Shown here piece after piece: positions 1-9,475 of a DNA stretch of 64,000 nucleotides. Numbering within the stretch: position 1 is the stretch's first letter; the number at the start of each line of letters is the position of its first letter. The stretch lies in NCBI RefSeq assembly GCF_012933365.1, contig NZ_JABBVZ010000009.1, forward strand, positions 1 to 64,000, written 5' to 3'. The translations under genes and the position numbers were made by a program. Below the pieces are notes generated by a model. It made no database searches and was not told where the DNA came from. It saw only the letters and a list, made by a program, of their open reading frames with translations. Origin of the DNA: Sulfobacillus harzensis. Its GTDB lineage: Bacteria; Bacillota; Sulfobacillia; Sulfobacillales; Sulfobacillaceae.

Positions 1-162
1 CCCGCGTCCCAGCTTTGGGGAGCAATGCGCGCCGACTCGGTGTTTCACTCTACTGTCTATTTCACAGAAAATTCTGCCGGGTCGCTATCCGGCCCGTTAG
101 TGCATGAAGCCTCCCCTTCTTTTTGGCTCTTGTCATGCCTGTACTGTAAGTACAGACCGTCA

Positions 163-465
163 TGTCAATAACTTTAGTTCCGCTGGGCGGACTGTCAGTA
201 ACTTTACTTCCAGGCTTCGGAACTAAAGTTGTTGACACCTTGAGTTGGGATGGTTTCGGAGCGCGGTTTTGCGGGAGGTTGATGTGTCAGCAAGTTTACT
301 TCCCCGGACAACAGGGAACTAAAGTTGTTGACACTTGGGAAGTAAACCTGCTGACACTTCTCGTTTGGGAAGTAAAGTTGTTGACACCTGCGGCCGCATC
401 GGACGCAAAATTGGAAGTAATGTTGTTGACAGCACCCTGGATTTGGGAAGTAAAGTTGATGACAC
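163..465. repeat. array of nine 19-bp repeats, candidate Tn7-like transposon end
   Basis: Nine near-identical 19-mers, consensus TGTCARYAACTTTASTTCC. Those reading on the + strand start at 163, 193 and 285; those on the - strand occupy about 220-238, 316-334, 339-357, 369-387, 413-431 and 446-464. The outermost copy begins with TGT facing out of the element, as in Tn7-type ends, and the array lies about 200 bp beyond the last gene of the leftward tns operon. Multiple TnsB-binding sites of about 20 bp are typical of Tn7-like ends, so this is the likely left end. The mixed orientation is not typical. The minus-strand copies also contain TTGACA, a -35 hexamer. An IS21-type end is an alternative. 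I found no matching partner array to the right. Confidence 0.6.
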
Positions 466-667
466 TACGCACAGTCGAACCGGCACTTAATCAGCTTCCG
501 TGGCAAATTCTATGCACGAATGCCGCCGTTCTCATGATTAACGGCAAGAAACAATGACATCATGGGTTGTAGCATTCCGGGCACCGGGCGCTTCATTAAT
601 TCCGCTAGTCCAGCGGCGCCTTTACGCTCAGGGTGTTTTCGCAAGGACCAAGCGACGACATGTTCCA

Positions 668-1422
668 CTACAGTGGGTCCTCGGAATCCCCAAATCCTGC
701 TAACGTGGAGGGCGGAAACCGTGGGTCGTCCCATAATAGCCCGGTCATTTGCTGTGCGGAGGTGGCATCCCACAACAACTGCAAGTCATGACTTCCCCAG
801 ACGATAAATTCGGAGCTGTTGCCCATGTTGCTCGCACTTAATTTAGCGGGGTCGAGTTGAGTAGCCACAACCGCTCGTACCGTCCAACCCGGAAGACGCC
901 CTTCAATACCGGCAATCGCCTCGCTAAAGTTTTTCCTGTCGTCGAAACTCACTCGACCACTTCCGCCTTTGCAACTAACGACGGCGAGGGTTCGGGCTTG
1001 GTGCGCGGAGGTCTTACATGATGGTCTTTCGGGGACATCGAGGTCCCGACTGTGACACTCACTAGCATAGCCCACACTGTTTCGCACGTGCTTCCAGCCA
1101 GGAATCTCACGTTTGTCCACCTATCGTGGTTTGGTCGTTTCACAGGCGACTCCCCCTTTTGCATCATCAGATCGTAGCTGGTGCAACGCAGCAGCCCCAA
1201 TACCAAAGTTGCAACTAGAACTATGAGGAGAGTTGTCCAGTCCTGGCCCCATTCCAGCGGAGACTTAGCGGTCCCCGAAAGATCATCAAACCAACACAGT
1301 TTACCACAGTTGCGACTATTCGACCAGGCCCCATGGGAGGATGCCATGGGTGGATTTGGGGCTGGCGCGAGAGCCATTGCGGGTGAGTGAGAGGCGCTCA
1401 ACCTGAGCCATGATGCGTGCAC
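668..1422 (-). pseudogene. frameshifted membrane-anchored protein with restriction-endonuclease-like domain
   Basis: Two overlapping minus-strand frames look like one gene broken by a frameshift between about 1120 and 1010. The upstream frame (949-1422) carries one strong transmembrane segment (WTTLLIVLVATLVLGLL). The downstream frame (668-1120) has a segment resembling PD-(D/E)xK nucleases: RDLDV, then about 25 residues later AVVSCKGGSG, where the family usually has E-x-K, followed by a helical stretch. The Glu is Ser here, so activity is doubtful. The 5' end overlaps the end of tniQ-1; the true start is unclear. It sits between the tns operon and the repeat array, so it is probably part of the transposon. 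Family assignment is inference. Confidence 0.4.
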
Positions 1423-2857
1423 GCATCACGCTCTCGATATGCAGGACTTGGGCTTGAGTGGTCTGCCGATGGACCTTGCGGCGTTGTGTTTCAGGTGGCT
1501 CGTCGCCATACGATGGCCAACAGTAAAAGCGAACAGTACCCGAGGGGTGTTCCTTGATGGATACCGCAGGAAGACCATCAGACACGAGATGGGGATCCCA
1601 GACCATTTGGCCGGCGTTCTCCATCACCGCGGCCAAAGTCTCGCACGCACTGCGTGTGATGGAAAACATCAGCGTCGCCTCATGTTCAGCCAACCACCGC
1701 GCGCTAGCACTTTCGCGTTCGGAACAGCGCTCTTGGGTGCCCCAGTACCCATCCGCAAGCACGGTTCGACGTTGAGGAAACTGATGTAGGCGCCCCTTTA
1801 TGCGCTTCCGGTCAATCTGTCCCGGCTCCTCAAAGGTGTTCCAGTACATGCGCCAGAGAATATAAGCAAAGGCCCACGGGCAAACACGGTCGGTCGTATA
1901 CCAATCGCACGCGGAGGTTGGCACAATCTGTACATGTCGGACGATGAGGCGAATGCAGGAACGATGATGGCGAAGCTCCCGCCGCCAATGGCGCGCGTAC
2001 GCTTTATATAGAGTTCGCAGGGCCTGTTGGCGGGCCGCCGGCCCGTCAGCCATGGCATAGGAATTGGCCGCACCTTCCCCTCCCCACTCCACGACTTGCA
2101 CCGTGCGACCACAGTCCACCACCATGCCAAGCACGGGGGGCGGATGCACCTGATACCAGTAGGACACCAAACCCTCCGCTCCGCCGTTTGCTCCGGAGCC
2201 TTGAGATTGCCACCGTACTAGCGGTGTCGCCCCTATCCCCCACAGCTTCGAACGGGCCTCTTGGAGCCATTGCCATACCGTATCCATGATGAGACTCACG
2301 TCCACGTTGGGTTGTCCCACTTCTGTCATGGCAGGCCAAAGCGGGTGACCGCAGGTTGGACACCCGTATGGGGTCCAAAAGGCAGTAGGGGTGGCCTGAT
2401 ACGGGATGACCTGGCGGCAACGTGGACACGCCTTGTCCAGCTGAATCTCGTGGATGGGACACTGCCCGATGCCCCGGACCTGAAATAACGGCGTGTGGTA
2501 ACCGAATTCAGCGCACGCTGGGCAATAGCGGAGGTGATCCCATGTCATCACTCGCCAGATGCTGGGCGGAGTTGCGCCAAGGTAGTCCAATATGAACCCC
2601 TCGCCCGCAGGCCGTTGCCACAGGATTTGGAGCCGGTTCAGGTCCCATCCTGCGGGGTCGCGCAGGTCGCGGGTCGTCACCCTGTGACCCAACATCGGTG
2701 CACGAAACAACTGGCGGATGACGTCGGTGGAGGTTTGATTTTGATAGGCAAATTTGTGGATCCAAGACCAGAACGATTCATACGGCACGTGCGGCGGAAT
2801 GCTGTAGCCCGGCCACCAAGTCCCGGGTTCAATCCCAGAGCATTTCCGCATCGACAT
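1316..2857 (-). CDS. tniQ: TniQ/TnsD-family target-selection protein (copy 1)
   Basis: A 513-residue TniQ/TnsD-like protein, the factor that recognises the target and recruits the TnsC ATPase in Tn7-like transposons. The N-terminal 170 residues hold a zinc-finger cluster: CPAC near residue 113, CPIH near 133, CPRC near 144 and CPTCG near 166, spaced as in TniQ. The C-terminal half is the variable part expected to bind DNA. Its start overlaps the 3' end of tnsC by 29 bases (a second ATG lies two codons in), so it is translationally coupled as the last core gene of the leftward operon. With the second TniQ upstream, the element has two target selectors. No CRISPR array or Cas gene is present. 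Confidence 0.85.
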   Translation of the reverse strand: MSMRKCSGIEPGTWWPGYSIPPHVPYESFWSWIHKFAYQNQTSTDVIRQLFRAPMLGHRVTTRDLRDPAGWDLNRLQILWQRPAGEGFILDYLGATPPSIWRVMTWDHLRYCPACAEFGYHTPLFQVRGIGQCPIHEIQLDKACPRCRQVIPYQATPTAFWTPYGCPTCGHPLWPAMTEVGQPNVDVSLIMDTVWQWLQEARSKLWGIGATPLVRWQSQGSGANGGAEGLVSYWYQVHPPPVLGMVVDCGRTVQVVEWGGEGAANSYAMADGPAARQQALRTLYKAYARHWRRELRHHRSCIRLIVRHVQIVPTSACDWYTTDRVCPWAFAYILWRMYWNTFEEPGQIDRKRIKGRLHQFPQRRTVLADGYWGTQERCSERESASARWLAEHEATLMFSITRSACETLAAVMENAGQMVWDPHLVSDGLPAVSIKEHPSGTVRFYCWPSYGDEPPETQRRKVHRQTTQAQVLHIESVMRARIMAQVERLSLTRNGSRASPKSTHGILPWGLVE

Positions 2858-3803
2858 ACCCGGAATTGTAAATCGCTTGCAGCACGAGGCTCTCAGGCAT
2901 CGGATCGGGCCCCTGGATTGCGGCCCCTCGTCTCAGGAGATACTCGACCGTGCGAGTAAAATATTGCATGGGAATGTCGCGACCATGGGGAATGGCATGT
3001 TCTTGGCGGATGTGCGCGAACCCGTCCCAAATTTTGTTGGTTTCCTCCTGTAGCCGCCAGCCGGTGTCAAAGCGCGCCGGAAAATAATAGCGGCTGAACG
3101 ACCACCCGGTGCCCGCCGGATACTCGGTCGCCGTATCATAGCCATTGAGGCAGACTTGGATGTCCTCCTGAGATCGCACGCCATAGAAGTGATGCACTTG
3201 TACCATAAACCGCCCCACAATTTGGTATTGCTGAGCCTCGATGAACGCCGACCGCTGGCTGACGAGCTGATCTTGCCCGACGAGAATCGTAATCAAGCTG
3301 ACACCCATTGCATCGAGGTCGTTATAGACGTCCATGAGCCAATTGAACTGGCGCGGGTCCAAACGCTGCGCGTCATCCGCGAACAACAAGAGGCGGTTTT
3401 GGCCCGACCGATGGGCCTGTTCCCAGAGCCACTGCGTGAGTCGATCGCGTTTGGCGGCCGGCTTGCCTGAATGCACCAAGGCATGGCCGGAGGCCCGGAG
3501 CAGGTCTTCGAAAAACACCGCTTCGGAGGGCGTTTTGTACTCGCGGCACCGCCACTGGAGGATGGGGACGGCCCCCAGATCTTGGGCCAGCCATCCGGTG
3601 ACATACTTCAGCGCCCGGGTCTTGCCGAGCCGGGGGCGACCGACAATGACGCCGCCGGGCACGCGGTTATCGGTCCACCGCTCGACCACTGCGTGCAGTT
3701 CGGCAATGGCGGGTGTTGGGAGGACGTAGCGCATCGTTTCGATGGGGTGTTGCCCTGCCGGAACGGTCGGCGGCAACTCCGGGACGGCTGATGATGACAT
3801 CAC
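2829..3803 (-). CDS. tnsC: TnsC/TniB-family AAA+ ATPase regulator of transposition
   Basis: 324 residues. Walker A is GRPRLGKT (residues 55-62) and Walker B is LLLFADDAQ (about 137-145), both typical of TnsC/TniB AAA+ ATPases that bridge TniQ at the target and the TnsAB transposase. Start is GTG at 3803 or the adjacent ATG at 3800, behind an AAAGGAT ribosome site. It follows tnsB closely and its last codons overlap tniQ-1. Shorter than Tn7 TnsC (about 555 residues) and nearer in size to TniB-type and CAST TnsC proteins, so it probably lacks the long C-terminal extension. Confidence 0.9.
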   Translation of the reverse strand: MMSSSAVPELPPTVPAGQHPIETMRYVLPTPAIAELHAVVERWTDNRVPGGVIVGRPRLGKTRALKYVTGWLAQDLGAVPILQWRCREYKTPSEAVFFEDLLRASGHALVHSGKPAAKRDRLTQWLWEQAHRSGQNRLLLFADDAQRLDPRQFNWLMDVYNDLDAMGVSLITILVGQDQLVSQRSAFIEAQQYQIVGRFMVQVHHFYGVRSQEDIQVCLNGYDTATEYPAGTGWSFSRYYFPARFDTGWRLQEETNKIWDGFAHIRQEHAIPHGRDIPMQYFTRTVEYLLRRGAAIQGPDPMPESLVLQAIYNSGYVDAEMLWD

Positions 3804-3821
3804 AGCGATAATCCTTTCCAG

Positions 3822-5741
3822 TTAATACACCAGGGCCTTCAGGCCCGTGGGTTGAACGACGATTGGGCTGGGTGGGGTGGTGGGCGGTTCTGCGTTTCTT
3901 GTTGCCGGTTCGGACAAGGCGCTGGCCTCTACCGCTTCGTCCGGCGCTGCCCGTGCGGCGGCCTCGTGCGTTTTCTTCCACCGATTCCGGGCACGTTTGT
4001 GCTTTTGCCCCTTGGTGCTCAGATACGTCAGATACACGTCAATGGGGTCGTCGGCTTGACTCCAAAACAGCTCACGGCGGCGCCGTAAGCGAAAAATCGC
4101 TCGGCGCACCTCCAACGAGTGGGGTGTGCGGCCCCACACGCCGTGCGCGGTCAGGATACCCAGATCGCTGCCATCGGGGAGTGCGGCGCGGATATTGCGG
4201 ATGTCTGCGGGATTGACGGTGAGCGTTAGGGTCTTGCCAATGAGTCCGGGGGTTCGGGACAATACCGGATTATGATACCGCACATGCTCATAGGTGATAT
4301 ACGGCCGTCGGCCCTGCCGTGGGTTGCCCGACACGCGCCGGGTTAGCGTCAGCCGCGCCAGGTGTCCGGGCTCTCGGGCATGGACCGGCACTGTGCGGAG
4401 CCAATTGGCGGGTTGTTCCAGATAGTGCTGCAGCGCTTCCAAGGGTGTCCGAAAGCCGATCCCCTCATGGGGGGCGCTATTCCATCGGGCCACCATGACA
4501 TCCATCAACTGCAGGAACTCATCGTAGGTGATGTGCCAGCGCTCCGCCGCCGCTTCCGGATCGCGCCGACGAGGGTCCTTCGGGTGACTGCCCACGGTAT
4601 TCGGGGTCCGATGAAACCCATGCTCCTCCAAGATGCCGAAGAATCGCTCCAATGCCCCGCGGCGTTCTGGTGTGGCCGGCGGGCCGGCGATAATGGCACA
4701 CCCCACCCCTTCCGTGAGCCGTTGCCGTACCAGGTGCGCCCGGTTCGCCATGGCATTGTCGTAGCTGAGCTCATCCCAGCACGCCCAGGCACATTCCGGG
4801 AACAACCCCGAGGGCAATCCTCCGCCGTCCGGATATTTGAGGTTGGGGATGGTCAGTGTCCGCGGTGTCCACGGTCTGAGGGCGTTTTCCATGCAGCGTA
4901 AGACATCCTGAGCGGAGTACTCGGGAGACAGGCTGACCGCATAGCCCAAAATGTTGTCCGTCGCCACGTCGTAAAGGGCTAGAAGCCAGAAGCGTTCCAA
5001 CACCTGCTCCACGGTGCCACCGAGTGGCGAGGGCATCTCGATGGTGAAGAACGCGTCCACCCGATGGCCGTCAAATTGCACCCGCTGATAGGGGCGCAAT
5101 ACCGGGTCTCGCGTGCTGGGATCGCCGGTGCCCAGTTGCCGCGCCGCCGCAGCGCGGACCGACTCCACCATATGGCGCTGGTCCAGCGCCCGCAAATAGT
5201 CGCCGAGGCTCCGCCGACCTTGTTCTTCCGCATAAAATGGCCAGGCCGTCTCGGGGATCCCGACATCCCGGCAGAGATGCAGAAACTGGCGATGAATGGA
5301 TTGGCGGGTGATACGCGGTTCGTGGACGGCCCGATGTTTTTTCCGCCGGAGGTACAAGGCATCGATATGCTCCTGAATGGTGGGATACTGGGTAAACAGC
5401 TGCGAGAGCGCGCCGGCGGCCCCGCCTTGTCCACCGCTCGTGGCGACCGGCGCGCGCCGCTGATAGCCGCGCACCCGTTGCTGGGCCAGCAACGCGCGAA
5501 ATCCCCAAATCCGCCCATCGGGGTGCCCGGACAGACACCGCGCGAGGAGTCGATACAGTTCCTGGCGCGTGACGCCGTGTTCTCGGGCGCAATAGGCCAT
5601 GGACGCACCGCCTAAGTAAGCGCGAAGGGCCCTCTCCCGTGTACGGAACCGAGCCAGCTCCGCCGCGTCCAGCACGTCGATATTCACGGACGGCCAGACC
5701 GCCACATCGCGGAGTTCCGGGATCATGTCATCGCGCCGCAT
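3822..5741 (-). CDS. tnsB: TnsB-family DDE transposase
   Basis: 639 residues, the size usual for TnsB. An N-terminal helix-turn-helix region (residues 30-130) precedes a retroviral-integrase-type core with QFDGHRVDA (D224), ELSYDNAMAN (D328) and RGALERFFG (E365) as the DDE triad, then a beta-barrel domain and a Pro/Ala-rich tail (about 600-639) that in Tn7 TnsB contacts TnsC. It cuts and joins the 3' ends of the transposon. Its ATG lies within the last codons of tnsA (14-base overlap), showing coupling. The likely binding sites are the 19-bp repeats at 163-465. Confidence 0.93.
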   Translation of the reverse strand: MRRDDMIPELRDVAVWPSVNIDVLDAAELARFRTRERALRAYLGGASMAYCAREHGVTRQELYRLLARCLSGHPDGRIWGFRALLAQQRVRGYQRRAPVATSGGQGGAAGALSQLFTQYPTIQEHIDALYLRRKKHRAVHEPRITRQSIHRQFLHLCRDVGIPETAWPFYAEEQGRRSLGDYLRALDQRHMVESVRAAAARQLGTGDPSTRDPVLRPYQRVQFDGHRVDAFFTIEMPSPLGGTVEQVLERFWLLALYDVATDNILGYAVSLSPEYSAQDVLRCMENALRPWTPRTLTIPNLKYPDGGGLPSGLFPECAWACWDELSYDNAMANRAHLVRQRLTEGVGCAIIAGPPATPERRGALERFFGILEEHGFHRTPNTVGSHPKDPRRRDPEAAAERWHITYDEFLQLMDVMVARWNSAPHEGIGFRTPLEALQHYLEQPANWLRTVPVHAREPGHLARLTLTRRVSGNPRQGRRPYITYEHVRYHNPVLSRTPGLIGKTLTLTVNPADIRNIRAALPDGSDLGILTAHGVWGRTPHSLEVRRAIFRLRRRRELFWSQADDPIDVYLTYLSTKGQKHKRARNRWKKTHEAAARAAPDEAVEASALSEPATRNAEPPTTPPSPIVVQPTGLKALVY

Positions 5742-6423
5742 GGGACGGTGTCCGCCTTTCCACGATCAGGCTCGGTCCGACGGGCACCCGATCCAACGGC
5801 GCCTGCAATTGGCCACGATGGAGGAGCCGGGTTAAGGCCGCGCGAATGGGGTCTGCCCCAAATCGGGGGGTTAACGCATCGATGACACCACCCCAAGGGA
5901 TGGGACTCCGAACGCAGGACCACACGGCTTCCTGAACGACTGTGATGTCCCGCTGCATCGTGGGTCCCAGATACGGCAGCAGCCGCTTCCAGTTGGCGAT
6001 GAGGAGACGATGAGGATGCAGATCCTCCTCCGTGATGACGCGGTACGGGATGTCGTGTTGGGCGCACCACTGGGCTTGCGCCCGCAGTTGGCGGCCCACG
6101 CGGCTCTCGGGGTGGTCCTGGGCGTCGGCGACATCGCGGGCATACTTGACTTCGCGGTACTCTTCTACACCATCCTGCCACTGAATCCACCCGTCGAAGA
6201 TCGACTCCACCGGACCGTCTGGCGTCGCGACGCGAATGCGGCGCGGTTGTTCACAATGCCACCGTACACGGGGGTCACTCTCCACCCACACCCAATGGTC
6301 GTATTCCAGATCGCTGTAGCAGGTGACCATGCGTCCGATGCGGGCGCTATAAGCTTCCCAGAGATTATTGCCAAACCGTCCGCGCAGATCGGGTTTGACA
6401 GGTTGCATCGCCGTGCCGTCCAT
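5728..6423 (-). CDS. tnsA: TnsA-family endonuclease
   Basis: 231 residues from the ATG at 6423, chosen because GAGGAGG lies 8 bases before it; an upstream in-frame start would give 255 residues but has no ribosome site. Restriction-endonuclease-fold signature: E40 (SDLEYDHW), D77 (IFDGWIQW) and EVK with E91/K93, matching the Glu/Asp/Lys catalytic set of Tn7 TnsA. The C-terminal part (about 140-231) fits the winged-helix TnsC-interacting domain. TnsA cuts the 5' ends, so with TnsB the element should move by cut-and-paste rather than by cointegrate formation. Confidence 0.92.
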   Translation of the reverse strand: MDGTAMQPVKPDLRGRFGNNLWEAYSARIGRMVTCYSDLEYDHWVWVESDPRVRWHCEQPRRIRVATPDGPVESIFDGWIQWQDGVEEYREVKYARDVADAQDHPESRVGRQLRAQAQWCAQHDIPYRVITEEDLHPHRLLIANWKRLLPYLGPTMQRDITVVQEAVWSCVRSPIPWGGVIDALTPRFGADPIRAALTRLLHRGQLQAPLDRVPVGPSLIVERRTPSHAAR

Positions 6424-6528
6424 GATCTTGACCCTCCTCATTACCAGGTTCTGGTCCGTGTTGCTTAGTATGGCCAGAAATTCCACTTTTAGCATCGGAG
6501 GGAAACACCTCGAGAACAGTCACGGCGA

Positions 6529-8118
6529 TCAGCCCGCTGGTTGGGATCCGTTTGGGTCACGTGGGGCATCAGGCGCGGTGTCCGGAGGAGCACATGACCC
6601 ACGGCACCACCGCCACGCCACCGCGTTCCGTCGTGCGCGTCCCCCCTCCCCCCAAGTTCCTGCCGTGTCGTTCGCCAGAGGGCTGTCGAGCCAGTACACC
6701 GCAGCGGGCATCCGCTCCTCTACATCCGGCACCAGGACCAGGGTCAACCGCCATCGCGCCGGAGGCTCGGGCCGCGCGCTGACGGCAAGGTAGCCATGGC
6801 TGTGCCCGGCCGCGGCCATGACCGCCAGCCACTGCCGAAAGCGCATCGCCGCCAGGAGTCCGAACTGCTTGCGCAACGCCCACAGGACGACATGTTCTCC
6901 TTCCGATTCGTCTTGCCGGTCATCCTCCCAGTCCTGCGTATTCAACCACTCGCGCCGCTCCATTTGGTCCCGTATCGGCTTGAGCCACTGGCTCGTCCGC
7001 CAATCGGTGAGGGGCAGAATCCAGTCCCCGACGCCGACCTGGCTGCGCGGCACCCGATCAATCTGCTCGATCTGCCGCCAGCCCTCGACCTCATCCCGCC
7101 ACGCGAGATAGGCCGCGGCATAGGGACACGCGATGTGCCAGGGCATTTGCCTCTGACGGTCCAAACAACGGCGGTGGTGGCGGAGGAGCGTGCGCCGCAG
7201 TCGACGGGACAGGCATTTGAACGTCTGGTACAGGTCCTGGTGGATGCGGGCCGTCCGATGCGGAGAGGGTTCCCGGGCGGTGACGGGTGGGTGGTTTGCA
7301 CGGGCCGAGCCATCCCGGGGCATGCCAGGGCGGATCGGACCCCTGCGTTGGGGAGCGGGGCCCACGGTATGTCCGGTCCAGGCCAATGGGATGACCGATC
7401 CTGGGTGAGGCTGGGCTGCCACGGCCAGGAGTCCCGCTAAGGCTCGCTCTGATTGCGTGCGTAGGGCTTCTTCGGCAACGCCGACCTGCTGAATCCGGTG
7501 GAGACCCTCCGGAGGTAACGTCGTCCAGGTCTGAATTGCCGGATCGTGAATGACGAGAGCGCCGACTTCACACCATCGCTGGTGTGTCGCGATCGAGATG
7601 GGTTCGTCGTAGCCCATCGCACCGCACACACAACCAAATGGCGGTATCTTGTTGTTTTTGAACAACCCGTAGGGCCGCTCGACACCACAGTGCGGGCAGC
7701 GCTCGTCAAGAGGCACGCGATGAAACGGGCAGTAATGCCAGAGCTCAAACTGGTGAAATGGGCTGTGAAAACCCCTGGTGAGGCACTGAGGGCAGGTCGC
7801 CAAGTGCGCCCGACGCAAAGCACGGCCTCGTGCCAAAGGCCGTTCGAGGCACTGCCATAGCGCCCCCTCGTCCGCGACAACTGGGTGATGAAAGACCGCC
7901 GTCACACGGTCGGGAACGAAATTGGCGAGATGAATCCGCGTGACCTGTTTGAGCGGGTTTCCGAAGATTTGCCAGGCGTCGGGGGGATCCGCCATGTTGG
8001 CGTGGCGCCATCGCTCCACCAGACACCACAAGGACGCCCAGGGATGCCACCAGGCGTCTGTCCAGCATGTGGCGCGGTCCAGCAGGCCATCAGTTGGGAA
8101 CTGTGTGGGTGTGTCCAA
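6529..8118 (-). CDS. tniQ: TniQ/TnsD-family target-selection protein (copy 2)
   Basis: 529 residues from a TTG start at 8118 preceded by GGGTGGGA. Same zinc-finger plan as copy 1: CPQC near residue 109, CPFH near 130, CPHC near 141, then a CVCG near 160, followed by a long basic, Arg/Trp-rich region. The rest shares little with copy 1, which suggests a different target. It is the first gene of the leftward tns operon, an unusual place for a TniQ, ending 105 bp before tnsA. Tn7-like elements with two TniQ proteins are known to use one for a fixed chromosomal site and one for mobile targets; which does what here is unknown. Confidence 0.82.
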   Translation of the reverse strand: MDTPTQFPTDGLLDRATCWTDAWWHPWASLWCLVERWRHANMADPPDAWQIFGNPLKQVTRIHLANFVPDRVTAVFHHPVVADEGALWQCLERPLARGRALRRAHLATCPQCLTRGFHSPFHQFELWHYCPFHRVPLDERCPHCGVERPYGLFKNNKIPPFGCVCGAMGYDEPISIATHQRWCEVGALVIHDPAIQTWTTLPPEGLHRIQQVGVAEEALRTQSERALAGLLAVAAQPHPGSVIPLAWTGHTVGPAPQRRGPIRPGMPRDGSARANHPPVTAREPSPHRTARIHQDLYQTFKCLSRRLRRTLLRHHRRCLDRQRQMPWHIACPYAAAYLAWRDEVEGWRQIEQIDRVPRSQVGVGDWILPLTDWRTSQWLKPIRDQMERREWLNTQDWEDDRQDESEGEHVVLWALRKQFGLLAAMRFRQWLAVMAAAGHSHGYLAVSARPEPPARWRLTLVLVPDVEERMPAAVYWLDSPLANDTAGTWGEGGRARRNAVAWRWCRGSCAPPDTAPDAPRDPNGSQPAG

Positions 8119-8346
8119 TCAATCCCACCCTACCCGTGATTATCCTCAACACTATGGGTCTACGGTGTTCGATGTCGCGCCGTTTTATTCCGAGACTTGT
8201 CCCCTCCGTGGCAGCGAGGGATGCCCTCAGACGCGATCGGTCGCTGGGATGATGCTGGATAGACTTGGTGATAATGGGATTCATGGGGCATGGTCCTGGC
8301 TGACGTTTCCCCCATACGCCGCGAGCCCGGCACAAGGAGGATGCAG

Positions 8347-9354
8347 ATGGATTACGACACCATGGTTCAGCGCTTTGTCGACGAATTGACGCGTCGAGGC
8401 AAAGCACGACTGACCGTCAAGACCTACCGATCCGATTTGCTTGTTTTTCGCACGTGGTGCGTGCGGAACGCGCCCGACGTGGTTTGGGAGGTGGGCAACT
8501 TGCGGTACGATCACATTCAGGCCTTTTTGCGGCATGACCGCGTTCACGAACCGCTGCCCGTTCAGCCCTCGCGATTCAATCCCCATCCGACAGCAGGTCT
8601 TCCGGCGCGCGGTGCGCACTATGCCGCCCGCACCTACCAACGGAAGACGGTGGTTCTGCGGGTGTTTTGTGCCTGGGCGGAATCCGAACACTATCTCGGT
8701 CGTTCGCCATTCCCTACCAACATGGGCATGAAAGCTCGCACCGATATGGGCGCTCTTCGAGCCGCCCCGGTCTATCTCAGCGAGGCAGACATGACCCGTT
8801 TATGGGCGGCGGTTATGGCGGGGCTGCCCGGGAACAAATCGTGGCAACAATGGCGCGACCGGGCGCTGTTCGGCCTGATGCTAACCACGGGCGTTTGCGT
8901 GGAGGAAGTCTGCGGCATCAGTTTGGCCGATGGCGAACAGTTTGTGAGGACCGGGGGTGAACTGGCGGTAACGGGATCGGCCTTCAAGCCCAGGACCGTC
9001 GTGGTGCCCACCCGCATCGTGCGAGTTCTAGAGCTCTGTATGCAGGTGCGCCCCGGCCAGTCGACGTCGCCCACCTTGTTCGTATCCACACGTGGGGGTG
9101 CCATCTACCCGCGCCTAGTCCAACGGCGGTTTCGGGACTACGCCACGGTGGCGGGGCTCCCCCCCACCGTGACTCCCCGGAACTTACGCCATACCGTCGC
9201 GACCACCCTGTTCCGTGAAGGACTCAACGTTCGCGAGGTCCAGGAAGTCTTGGGTCATGCGCAGGGATCGACGACAGAAATCTATATTCAAATCCTCCAG
9301 GTCGACGCTCAGCGAAAAATGCGAGACATCAACGTGTTCAAGAACCTCCAATAA
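8347..9354 (+). CDS. tyrosine recombinase (XerC/integrase family) with altered catalytic Arg
   Basis: 335 residues from ATG 8347 (AAGGAGG at 8334-8340 decides this start). N-terminal SAM-like core-binding domain (residues 1-110), then the catalytic domain. Visible active-site residues: Lys in AFKPRTVVV, the NLRH box (Arg and His), LGHAQG and the nucleophile in EIYIQI. The first catalytic Arg, normally in the motif TGLRxSEL, is Cys184 here (TTGVCVEEVCGIS; codon TGC, one transition from CGC). It therefore may be inactive. It lies beside tniQ-2 on the opposite strand and may be a separate element or the target neighbour of the transposon. Confidence 0.85.
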   Translation: MDYDTMVQRFVDELTRRGKARLTVKTYRSDLLVFRTWCVRNAPDVVWEVGNLRYDHIQAFLRHDRVHEPLPVQPSRFNPHPTAGLPARGAHYAARTYQRKTVVLRVFCAWAESEHYLGRSPFPTNMGMKARTDMGALRAAPVYLSEADMTRLWAAVMAGLPGNKSWQQWRDRALFGLMLTTGVCVEEVCGISLADGEQFVRTGGELAVTGSAFKPRTVVVPTRIVRVLELCMQVRPGQSTSPTLFVSTRGGAIYPRLVQRRFRDYATVAGLPPTVTPRNLRHTVATTLFREGLNVREVQEVLGHAQGSTTEIYIQILQVDAQRKMRDINVFKNLQ

Positions 9355-9475
9355 GGCCATCTGTCAGTGCAATGCCGGGGAGAGTGTAACCGCTGTAAAC
9401 CTTGACACGATGCTTCCAGCGGCCAACGCGCAGGCATCTTGAGGACCTAACGGGTGCGCGCACGCACTGCTGTCG

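Noticed and set aside
163-465. CRISPR array
   Set aside because: Repeats are on both strands with irregular spacing of 3 to 50 bases and no cas genes; not a CRISPR pattern.
4505-4792. Arg-rich ORFs inside tnsB and similar ones inside copA, merA and SQR
   Set aside because: Opposite or shifted frames of well supported genes.
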